Assembly: GCA_036380925.1 (NCBI GenBank)
Contig: DASVDW010000219.1
Location: forward strand, 1-14,970
Source of the DNA: JAICLV01 sp036380925
GTDB taxonomy: Bacteria > Actinomycetota > Actinomycetes > Acidothermales > Acidothermaceae
DNA length: 14,970 nucleotides
Direction of reading: 5' to 3'
The notes beneath the pieces are model-generated. The model saw nothing but the letters and a program-made list of their open reading frames with translations, made no database searches and was not told where the DNA came from. Each line of letters starts with the position of its first letter. The first letter of the stretch is position 1. The translations under genes were made by a program, and so were the position numbers. Positions 5,957-12,655 of the stretch are shown piece after piece.

Positions 5957-7378
5957 ATGCTTCGAATCGTCAACCCTTCAACCGACGCGGTCGTCGGCGA
6001 AATCGAGGAGAGCTCGGACGCCGCGGTCGCGTCCGCGGTGGGAGCGGCGCGCGTCGCCGTCGCCACCTGGCGATCGACCCCGGCCGCGCAGCGCGGCGCC
6101 GCGTTGCGCCGTGTCGCCGCCTCGATCGAGAACGACGCGGACGCGCTCGCGCGGCTCAACGCGCGGGAGACCGGCAAGCTGATCGGAGACGCTCGCGGGG
6201 GCGTGTCCGCGGCGGTGACGACGATCCGGCAATACGCCGAACTCGGCCCGCTGCATCGGGGGAAATCGCTGAACGGCAACTGGAACGCGACCGACCTCAT
6301 GGTCAACGAGCCCTTCGGGGTCGCCGCCGTGATCACGCCGTGGAACGACCCGGTCGCGGTGTCGGCTGGGTTGCTCGCCGGCGCGCTCGTTTCCGGCAAC
6401 ACCGTCGTTCACAAGCCCTCGGAGCGCGCGCCGCACGTCGGCGCGGCCCTCGCCGCGCACTTCGCGAAAGAGCTGCCGGACGACGTGCTGCACGTGGTCC
6501 AGGGCGGCGCGGGCGTCGGCGCCAGGCTGGTCGAAGACCCTGGGGTTGACGTGATCGCGCACGTCGGCTCGACCGCGGCCGGGCGGTCGGTTGCGGCCGC
6601 GGCGGCCCGAACCGGCGCGAAGACCATATTGGAAAACGGCGGCAACGACGCGTTGATCGTCGACGCCGCAGGCGACGTAGAGCCAACCGCGTGGGCGCGA
6701 TGGGCCGCCGACCAGGCGGCGGTGGGCGCGTTCGCCAACGCTGGCCAGATCTGCACCTCCGTGGAGCGGATCTTCGTGCTGCGCGCGGTGGCCGACGCGT
6801 TCGTCGACGCGCTCGTCGCTCGCGCCCTTGCGCTGCGTCCGGGAAACGCGCTGGACGATGACACGTCGCTCGGCCCGTTGGTGGATCGACGCCATCGCGA
6901 GCAGGTGCATTCGCACATCACCGACGCGATGGCCGCCGGCGCCAAGACGCTTGCCGGAGGGGTGGTTCCCGACGGGGCGGGCGCTTATTACCCGGCGACC
7001 GTGCTGCTCGATGACGCGAGCGACTCCCTCGTGTGGCGGGAGGAGACGTTCGGCCCGGTGGCGCCGGTGCGCGTCGTCGACGACTTCGACACCGCGTTGC
7101 TGTTGGCCGACGACAGCGGCTACGGATTGGCGGCGACGGTGCTCACGTCGTCCATGGCGAACGCCCAGCGCGCGTGGCGGGAGCTGGACGTCGCCACCGT
7201 GAAGGTGAACGCGGTGTTCGGCGGCGCGCCCGGCGGAGCGGCGCAACCCAGACGCGCCAGCGGTCACGGTTTCGGTTACGGACCTGAACTGCTCGACGAG
7301 TTCAGCCAGCTCAAGGTTCTGCACCTGTCCGGCGCGCTACCCGCACCTTCCGGAAGGTGCGGGCTGCTGTCCCAGTAA
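5957..7378 (+). CDS. Aldehyde dehydrogenase family protein
   Basis: This 473-residue enzyme of the NAD(P)-dependent aldehyde dehydrogenase superfamily should oxidise an aldehyde to the acid through a thioester on cysteine. The catalytic set is complete: Asn130 (PWND), Lys153 (HKPSE), the Rossmann glycine motif GSTAAG (205-210), general base Glu226 (LENGGND), nucleophile Cys266 (GQICTS) and EETFGPV (362-368). The usual ELGG is ENGG here, a conservative-site change next to the base. The ATG at 5957 has AAGGAG at 5946-5951, 5 nt upstream; an in-frame start at 5873 would add 28 unlike residues. The last ~16 residues (after LKVLHL) lie past the usual family end and are partly encoded by a perfect 24-bp palindrome, as if the 3' end has read into a structural element. 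The substrate is unknown, and the gene is probably not part of the operon that follows. Confidence 0.93.
   Translation: MLRIVNPSTDAVVGEIEESSDAAVASAVGAARVAVATWRSTPAAQRGAALRRVAASIENDADALARLNARETGKLIGDARGGVSAAVTTIRQYAELGPLHRGKSLNGNWNATDLMVNEPFGVAAVITPWNDPVAVSAGLLAGALVSGNTVVHKPSERAPHVGAALAAHFAKELPDDVLHVVQGGAGVGARLVEDPGVDVIAHVGSTAAGRSVAAAAARTGAKTILENGGNDALIVDAAGDVEPTAWARWAADQAAVGAFANAGQICTSVERIFVLRAVADAFVDALVARALALRPGNALDDDTSLGPLVDRRHREQVHSHITDAMAAGAKTLAGGVVPDGAGAYYPATVLLDDASDSLVWREETFGPVAPVRVVDDFDTALLLADDSGYGLAATVLTSSMANAQRAWRELDVATVKVNAVFGGAPGGAAQPRRASGHGFGYGPELLDEFSQLKVLHLSGALPAPSGRCGLLSQ
7340..7363. terminator. Perfect 24-bp palindrome in the 3' end of the dehydrogenase gene
   Basis: CCCGCACCTTCC (7340-7351) is followed directly by its reverse complement GGAAGGTGCGGG (7352-7363). 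As RNA it forms a 10-bp stem with a CCGG loop. It lies inside the coding region, 13-36 nt before the TAA, so part of it is translated as PAPSGRCG (the same peptide would be read from either strand). No U-tract follows. It may end transcription before the carbamoyltransferase operon or be a protein-binding palindrome. Confidence 0.55.
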
Positions 7379-7483
7379 GGCGACTGTTTCGGCCCCACAG
7401 GAAGAAGCGCCTTCCCCCCAGGTTTCCTGGCCGTCCGCACGGAAAAGCGGCGCATACCAGAAACGGCCAACCCCGGAGGGTCC
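7377..7483 (+). promoter_or_regulatory. 105-bp structured leader before the glycan operon
   Basis: The gap before the carbamoyltransferase holds several short inverted repeats: AAGGCG (7377-7382) with CGCCTT (7408-7413), enclosing CTGT (7384-7387) with ACAG (7397-7400); CCAGG (7418-7422) with CCTGG (7426-7430); and CCGC (7435-7438) with GCGG (7447-7450). The gap must hold the operon promoter, unless transcription reads through from the dehydrogenase, but I find no convincing -10 box. It matches no riboswitch class I can recognise. GGAGGG at 7475-7480 is the ribosome site of the first operon gene. Confidence 0.35.
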
Positions 7484-9124
7484 ATGCGGGTGCTCGGCGT
7501 CAACGCCGTCTTTCACGACCCCGCGGCGGCCCTCGTCGTCGACGGCGAGGTCGTGGCCGCGGCGGAGGAGGAGCGCTTTTCTCGGCGCAAGCACGGCAAG
7601 CGCCCGGTCGCGTTCAGCACGTGGGAGTTGCCTGAGCTCTCCGCCGCGTGGTGTTTGCAGCAGGCCGGCCTGACGGCCGCCGACGTCGACGCGGTCGCTT
7701 ACTCCTACGATCCACGGCTCGTGCGACCCGCCGACGCGATCGGCTTGGCCGACCCGTGGGACCACCTGCGCACGATGTACGCAAGCCGGGCGCCGGAATT
7801 CCTGGCCACCGCGCTGCCAGGCCTGGACGCGGGCGCCGTCACGTTCGTCCCGCATCACATCGCCCACGCCGCGTCCGCCGGACTGGCCGCGCCGATGCGC
7901 GACTCGAGCGTCCTCGTGCTCGACGGTCGCGGGGAGGCGTGGTCTCATCTCGCCGGCCGCTATCGCGACGGCGTGATCGAGGTGCTCGCCGCGCAGTCGC
8001 TGCCGCACTCGCTCGGCCTGTTGTACGAGGAGCTCACCGAACACCTGGGATTTCTGCGATCTAGCGACGAGTACAAGGTGATGGCGCTCGCGTCGTACGG
8101 AAAGCCGCGGTTCGCCCGCGAGATGGCGCAGGCAATTCGGACGACGGGCGACGGTGGATTCACCGTCGCGCCGATCGAGTGGTCGACGCTGACCAAGCCG
8201 CGCGCGGCGACCGCGGAATGGACGAGCGAGCACGCCGATCTGGCGTGCAGCGTGCAGCGTCGACTCGAAGAGGTGCTGCTGGACTTGGCGAATTGGCTGC
8301 ACGCGCAGACCGGCGATCGCGCGCTCACCATGGCTGGCGGTGTCGCGCTGAACTGCGTGGCGAACTCGCGGATCGCGCGCGAGGGGCCATTCGAGCAGGT
8401 CTGGGTGCAGCCCGCCGCGGGCGACGCGGGCACCGCGCTCGGCGGCGCGCTGCATGTCGCGCAAGCGGCTGGCGACCGGGTGCGGCCGATGCCCGGCGCC
8501 GACCTTGGCCGGGAATGGAGCGATGACGATCTGCGGGCGTGGCTGACGACGGCGAAGGTGCCGTTCTCGCAACCGGCCGACATCGCCGAGGAGGTCGCCG
8601 AAGCACTGGCCGCGGATTGTGTCGTCGCCTGGTTCCAGGGACGCAGCGAATACGGGCCGCGCGCGCTCGGGCATCGCTCGTTGCTGGCGCACCCGGGCCA
8701 CGCGCGCAATCTGGAGCGGCTGAACGACGTCAAAGGCCGAGAGCAGTTCCGCCCGATCGCGCCGATGGTGCTCGCGGAACGCGCGACCGAGATCTTCGAC
8801 GGCCCAATGCCAAGCCCCTACATGCTGTTCGTGCACGACGTCGCGCCCGCGTGGCGCGACCGCATTCCGGCGGTCGTGCACGTCGACGGCACCGCGCGGG
8901 TTCAGACCGTCGACCGGGCGACCGAGCCGCTGATGACCCGCGTGCTGGAGGCGTTCGAACGTCGCAGCGGGCTCCCGGTCGTCGTCAACACCAGCCTCAA
9001 CACCGCGGGTCGTCCGATGGTGGACGATCCGCGCGACGCGTTGGAGTGCTTCGGCTCGACCCCGGTCGACGTGCTGGCGATCGGGCCGTTCCTGGTGTCG
9101 CGCAAGGGATGGCGGGCCGCATGA
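7484..9124 (+). CDS. O-carbamoyltransferase, NodU/CmcH (TobZ-like) family
   Basis: This 546-residue enzyme should transfer a carbamoyl group from carbamoyl phosphate, through carbamoyl-adenylate, to a hydroxyl group, usually on a sugar. Residues 3 to about 340 form the Kae1-like domain, with start motif GVNAVFHDPAAALV, metal-site histidines 124, 125 and 128 (PHHIAHA), DGRGE (147-151) and GGVALNC (285-291). Residues about 365-546 form the C-terminal YrdC-like domain, with YGPRALGHRS (390-399), REQFRPIAP (419-427) and NTSLN (502-506). Length and motif order are normal. GGAGGG at 7475-7480 precedes the ATG. It is the first gene of the operon, and its stop overlaps the next start (ATGA). With a heptose pathway in the same operon, a heptose or heptosylated glycan is the likely acceptor; carbamoylated heptose is known from Pseudomonas aeruginosa LPS core. 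The acceptor is inference. Confidence 0.93.
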   Translation: MRVLGVNAVFHDPAAALVVDGEVVAAAEEERFSRRKHGKRPVAFSTWELPELSAAWCLQQAGLTAADVDAVAYSYDPRLVRPADAIGLADPWDHLRTMYASRAPEFLATALPGLDAGAVTFVPHHIAHAASAGLAAPMRDSSVLVLDGRGEAWSHLAGRYRDGVIEVLAAQSLPHSLGLLYEELTEHLGFLRSSDEYKVMALASYGKPRFAREMAQAIRTTGDGGFTVAPIEWSTLTKPRAATAEWTSEHADLACSVQRRLEEVLLDLANWLHAQTGDRALTMAGGVALNCVANSRIAREGPFEQVWVQPAAGDAGTALGGALHVAQAAGDRVRPMPGADLGREWSDDDLRAWLTTAKVPFSQPADIAEEVAEALAADCVVAWFQGRSEYGPRALGHRSLLAHPGHARNLERLNDVKGREQFRPIAPMVLAERATEIFDGPMPSPYMLFVHDVAPAWRDRIPAVVHVDGTARVQTVDRATEPLMTRVLEAFERRSGLPVVVNTSLNTAGRPMVDDPRDALECFGSTPVDVLAIGPFLVSRKGWRAA

Positions 9125-10638
9125 GCGAACTGCGAGACGTGGCGATCGTGACGCCGACAATCGGCCGCCCGAGCCTGCGAGCGTTGCTCGAAGCGCTTGC
9201 CTCAAACGACGGACCGCCGCCGCGCGAGATCGTGCTGGTCGACGACCGGAGGGCGAAGGGACCGCTCGAGATCGACGTTCCGCCGTCGCTGTCGTCAATC
9301 GTTCGGGTGGTGCGCGGCCGCGGAATCGGGCCGGCGGCGGCGCGCAACGACGGTTGGCGCTCCGCGAAGACGGCGTGGATCGCGTTCTTGGACGACGACG
9401 TGCTGCCACCGCCCGGCTGGCTCGCCGACCTCGCGGCCGACCTGACAACGGCGACGGCGGAGGGATTCGCCGCCAGCGCGGGGCGCATCGCCGTTCCGTT
9501 GCCGCTCGACCGTCGGCCCAGCGACTGGGAGCGCAATGTCGCCGGGCTGCAGGTCGCGCGTTGGGCGACCGCTGACCTGGCGTTTCGACGTGACGCGTTG
9601 ATCGACGTGGCGGGCTTCGACGAGCGGTTCCGACGCGCGTATCGCGAGGACGCCGACCTGGCGTTGCGACTGCGCAAGGCCGGTCATCGGCTCACCGTCG
9701 GCAACCGGGTCGTCGAGCACCCGGTGCGTCCAGCTGGCCGCCTCTTCAGCCTCACGTTGCAGCGCGGCAACGCGGACGACGCGTTGATGCGGGCCTTGCA
9801 CGGCCGGCGCTGGCGGTCCGACGCCGAGGTGTTTCCCGGACGACGCCGGGCGCACGTGACGACAACGGCGGCGGCCGCGGCCGCCGTCGTCCTCGGCTCG
9901 GCGGGCAAACGCCGACTGGCAGCGGCGTGCGGCGCCGCGTGGGCGCTTGCGACGACGCGATTCGCGTGGGAGCGGATCGCGCCTGGTCCGTGTGACCCGC
10001 GCGAGGTGGCGACGATGGCCGTGACGAGTGTCGCCATTCCACCTCTCGCGGTGTGGTGGTGGGCGGTCGGTTGGTGGCGCTCGCGGGGCGCGCGACCGTG
10101 GCCCGATCGGCCAACCGCGGTGCTGTTCGATCGCGATGGCACGTTGGTGAAAGACGTTCCCTACAACGGAAATCCCGACCTCGTCGAGCTCCAGCCAGGC
10201 GCGCGCGATGTGGTCGAGACCTTGCGTGCGCGCGGCATCCGGGTCGGCGTGGTGACCAACCAGTCCGGTGTCGGGCGAGGGAAACTCACCGAGCGCGAGG
10301 TCAAGGCGGTCAACACGCGGCTCGAAGAATTGGTCGGCCCGATCGGCGCCTTCGAGGTCTGCCCACACACCGCGAGCGACGGCTGCCGCTGCCGCAAACC
10401 GGCGCCCGGACTGATAACCGCGGCGGCGGCGGCGTTAGGCGCGCATCCCAAGCATTGCGTCGTCATCGGTGACATCGGAAGCGACGTCGAGGCCGCGAGA
10501 AACGCTGGCGCTCCTGGCATCTTGGTTCCAACACCGCAAACGCGGGACGCCGAGGTGAAGGCGGCTCGACATGTCGCGGCGGATCTCCGCGCCGCGGTTC
10601 GATTGGCGCTGCGCCCTGACTTCGTTCGGAGCGGCTGA
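9121..10638 (+). CDS. GT2 glycosyltransferase fused to GmhB-like HAD phosphatase
   Basis: One 505-residue frame holds two enzymes. Residues 5 to about 235 are a GT2 (GT-A) glycosyltransferase: VAIVTPTIGRPSLRALLEAL, the metal-binding LDDDV (90-94), and the acceptor-site EDADLALRLRKAGH (176-189). Residues about 245-320 contain two moderately hydrophobic stretches and may bind membrane. Residues 332 to about 495 are a HAD-IIIA phosphatase like GmhB, which removes the 7-phosphate of heptose-1,7-bisphosphate: nucleophile Asp337 and Asp339 (FDRDGT), TNQSG (379-383) before VGRG, Cys414-His416-Cys422-Cys424 (zinc site), RKPAPG, and GDIGSD (450-455). The zinc loop is shorter than in E. coli GmhB but all four ligands remain. 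The ATG at 9121 overlaps the carbamoyltransferase stop by 4 bp; starts further upstream would lie inside that gene. No stop or frame change separates the domains, so the fusion looks genuine. Confidence 0.92.
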   Translation: MSELRDVAIVTPTIGRPSLRALLEALASNDGPPPREIVLVDDRRAKGPLEIDVPPSLSSIVRVVRGRGIGPAAARNDGWRSAKTAWIAFLDDDVLPPPGWLADLAADLTTATAEGFAASAGRIAVPLPLDRRPSDWERNVAGLQVARWATADLAFRRDALIDVAGFDERFRRAYREDADLALRLRKAGHRLTVGNRVVEHPVRPAGRLFSLTLQRGNADDALMRALHGRRWRSDAEVFPGRRRAHVTTTAAAAAAVVLGSAGKRRLAAACGAAWALATTRFAWERIAPGPCDPREVATMAVTSVAIPPLAVWWWAVGWWRSRGARPWPDRPTAVLFDRDGTLVKDVPYNGNPDLVELQPGARDVVETLRARGIRVGVVTNQSGVGRGKLTEREVKAVNTRLEELVGPIGAFEVCPHTASDGCRCRKPAPGLITAAAAALGAHPKHCVVIGDIGSDVEAARNAGAPGILVPTPQTRDAEVKAARHVAADLRAAVRLALRPDFVRSG

Positions 10639-11693
10639 TGAGCCGCAACGTCCTTGTCGCACGGCTTGACAGCGCGGGCGACGTGTTGTTGACCGGGCCG
10701 GCGATTCGCGCCGTCGCCGCGTCGTCCGATCGCGTGGTGTTGTTGTGCGGACGTCGTGGGCTCGACGCCGCGCGACTGCTGCCGGGCGTCGACGAGGTGA
10801 TGTGTTGGACCGCACCTTGGATCGACCCGGCGCCGACACCGGTCGCGCCGCGGGAAATCCGTTGGTTCATTGAGCAAATCGCTTGTCGCGAGATCGACGA
10901 GGCGGTCATCTTCACGTCGTTTCATCAGTCGTCGTTGCCGTTGGCGTTGTTGTTGCGGCTGGCGGGGGTGCGGCGGGTGACCGCGATCAGCGACGATTAC
11001 CCCGGCTCCCTGCTCGACGTCCGTCACCACGTTGAGCCAGGAGTGCCAGAAGCGCAACGTGCGCTGTCGACGGCCGCCGCGGCCGGCTTTCACCCGCCAC
11101 CTGACGACGACGGGCGACTGCGCGCCCGCGCCGACCTACCCGACGTCGAAGCCGTCGTCCCCTCCGAAAGTGCTTACGTGGTCGTGCATCCCGGCACATC
11201 GGTTCCGGCGCGCGCATGGCCGGCGGCGCACTTCGCGGAACTGGTGTCGACGCTTCACGAGTCAGGGCTGCAACCGGTGATAACGGGGTCGGCGGATGAA
11301 GCGGAACTGACCGGCCAGGTCGCCGGCGATCTCGGCCTCGACCTCGGCGGGCGGCTCTCGTTCCCCGAACTCGCGGCGGTCATCAAAGGCGCCCGGGCGA
11401 TCGTCGTCGGCAACACCGGCCCGGCTCACCTCGCGGCGGCCGTCGGCACGCCGGTCGTGTCATTGTTCGCGCCGACCGTCCCCGCCTCGCAGTGGCGGCC
11501 GCATCGGGTTCCGCACATCTTGCTCGGCGACCAGTCGGCGCCGTGCAAAGACAGCCGGGCGCGCGACTGCCCGGTCGAAGGGCACCCGTGCCTGTCGAAG
11601 GTGACGCCGGCCCAGGTGCTCGTCGCGGTGCGCGCGCTGGTGGCGATCGCGACCGACCGCGCGGCGGACCTCAGGGACGAGGTGCCGGCATGA
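10638..11693 (+). CDS. GT9 family glycosyltransferase (heptosyltransferase type)
   Basis: This 351-residue GT-B enzyme belongs to family GT9, whose characterised members (WaaC, WaaF) move heptose from ADP-heptose to LPS inner core. Visible features: N-terminal LVARLDSAGDVLLTGPAIRA with the conserved SxGD (Asp15, the position of the catalytic Asp in WaaC); VVHPGTSVPARAWP (182-195), which fits the donor phosphate/Lys-Trp region, although Lys is Arg here; GNTGPAHLAAAVGTPVVSLF (258-277), the family's nucleotide-sugar motif; and a C-terminal Cys cluster, C303, C311 and C318 (CL). The start overlaps the previous stop by one base (TGATG), with GGAG 6 nt upstream. Heptose activation genes in the same operon make ADP-heptose the likely donor. 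The acceptor cannot be LPS core in an actinobacterium and is unknown. Confidence 0.92.
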   Translation: MSRNVLVARLDSAGDVLLTGPAIRAVAASSDRVVLLCGRRGLDAARLLPGVDEVMCWTAPWIDPAPTPVAPREIRWFIEQIACREIDEAVIFTSFHQSSLPLALLLRLAGVRRVTAISDDYPGSLLDVRHHVEPGVPEAQRALSTAAAAGFHPPPDDDGRLRARADLPDVEAVVPSESAYVVVHPGTSVPARAWPAAHFAELVSTLHESGLQPVITGSADEAELTGQVAGDLGLDLGGRLSFPELAAVIKGARAIVVGNTGPAHLAAAVGTPVVSLFAPTVPASQWRPHRVPHILLGDQSAPCKDSRARDCPVEGHPCLSKVTPAQVLVAVRALVAIATDRAADLRDEVPA

Positions 11694-12655
11694 GGATCCT
11701 GATCTGGCACGTGCATGGCTCGTGGTTGACGGCGTTCACGCAGGGGGGGCACGAATATTTGATCCCGGTGACGCCCGATCGCGGCGCGGACGGACGCGGG
11801 CGCGCTCGCACATGGACGTGGCCGGCGAACGCCCGCGAGCTGACACCTGGACAGCTCGCCGACGCCGAGGTCGACGTGGTGGTCTTGCAGCGCCCGCACG
11901 AAGAGCAGCTTGCCGCCAGCTGGCTGCGGCGCGGGTTGGGCGGTCGAATCCCGATCGTCTACGTGGAGCACAACACGCCCCGCGGCGACGCGCCGACCAC
12001 ACGGCATCCGATGGCGGATCGACCCGACGTTCGGCTCGTGCACGTCACGCATTTCAACGATCTGATGTGGGACGCCGGTAAGACACCGACCAGCGTGATC
12101 GAGCACGGCGTGGTCGACCCTGGGTGTCGCTACACCGGTGAGCTGCCCCGCATCGGTGTCGCGATCAACGAGCCGATCAGGCGCAACCGAGTGACCGGGA
12201 CCGACCTGCTTCCGCGCTTCGCCGACCTCGCCCCACTCGACGTGTTCGGCATGCAGGTGGACGGGCTGGCCGATGCGCTCTCAGTGGCACGCGACCGGCT
12301 CCGGGCGATCGACGATCCGCCACAGCACGCGCTGCACACCGAGTTGCCACGCCGCCGGGTGTATCTGCATCCGATGCGATGGACCTCGCTTGGCCTGTCG
12401 CTCATCGAAGCGATGATGCTGGGCATGCCGGTCGTGGCGATGGCTTCGACCGCGGCCCCCGACGCCGTACCCGCGAGTGGCGGCCTGGTGTCCGCCGACA
12501 TCGAGAAATTGCGCGCCGCGGCGCGCGAATTCCTGCACGAACCCGAGCACGCCCGCATCGCGGGCACGGCCGGCCGGCGCAGCGCGCTGGCCAGATTCGG
12601 CGTCGACCGGTTCGTCGCCGACTGGGATCGACTGCTGAACGAGGTGACCACATGA
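11690..12655 (+). CDS. GT-B glycosyltransferase (GT4-like), variant active-site motif
   Basis: This 321-residue protein is a probable glycosyltransferase of the GT-B fold. The C-terminal half carries the donor-site block VYLHPMRWTSLGLSLIEAMMLGMPVVA (224-250). It resembles the GT4 E-x7-E motif, but the first Glu is replaced by Thr232, while Glu240 is kept. The N-terminal half (RILIWHVHGSW, IVYVEHNTP) is the acceptor-side Rossmann fold, shorter than usual. The loss of one motif Glu suggests a different donor geometry or a divergent subfamily. The ATG at 11690 overlaps the GT9 stop by 4 bp, with GAGG 7 nt upstream. A run of seven G (11743-11749) lies in codons 18-20. The sugar donor is unknown; ADP-heptose or a common hexose nucleotide is possible. 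Confidence 0.82.
   Translation: MRILIWHVHGSWLTAFTQGGHEYLIPVTPDRGADGRGRARTWTWPANARELTPGQLADAEVDVVVLQRPHEEQLAASWLRRGLGGRIPIVYVEHNTPRGDAPTTRHPMADRPDVRLVHVTHFNDLMWDAGKTPTSVIEHGVVDPGCRYTGELPRIGVAINEPIRRNRVTGTDLLPRFADLAPLDVFGMQVDGLADALSVARDRLRAIDDPPQHALHTELPRRRVYLHPMRWTSLGLSLIEAMMLGMPVVAMASTAAPDAVPASGGLVSADIEKLRAAAREFLHEPEHARIAGTAGRRSALARFGVDRFVADWDRLLNEVTT

Noticed and set aside
5978..7324. Long minus-strand open frame opposite the aldehyde dehydrogenase
   Set aside because: It lies fully under a gene with a complete catalytic set, and its composition is typical of an antisense shadow in GC-rich DNA.
7377..7483. Known riboswitch (cobalamin, SAM, TPP or similar) before the operon
   Set aside because: None of the conserved core sequences of these classes could be recognised; only short generic inverted repeats are visible.
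8539..9120. Upstream extension of the GT2-HAD protein to 699 residues
   Set aside because: The extra 194 residues are an out-of-frame reading of the carbamoyltransferase C-terminal domain. The ATG at 9121 gives a normal GT2 start and a 4-bp overlap.
7337..9448. Very long minus-strand open frame (703 codons) opposite the carbamoyltransferase
   Set aside because: The plus strand carries an unmistakable carbamoyltransferase with all motifs. The minus frame is Arg/Ala/His-rich, matches no family and reflects GC-skewed codon positions.
9121..10638. GT2 and HAD as two genes joined by a sequencing error
   Set aside because: Both domains and the linker share one frame with no stop, and no separate start with a ribosome site is evident at the HAD boundary, so a real fusion is the simpler reading.
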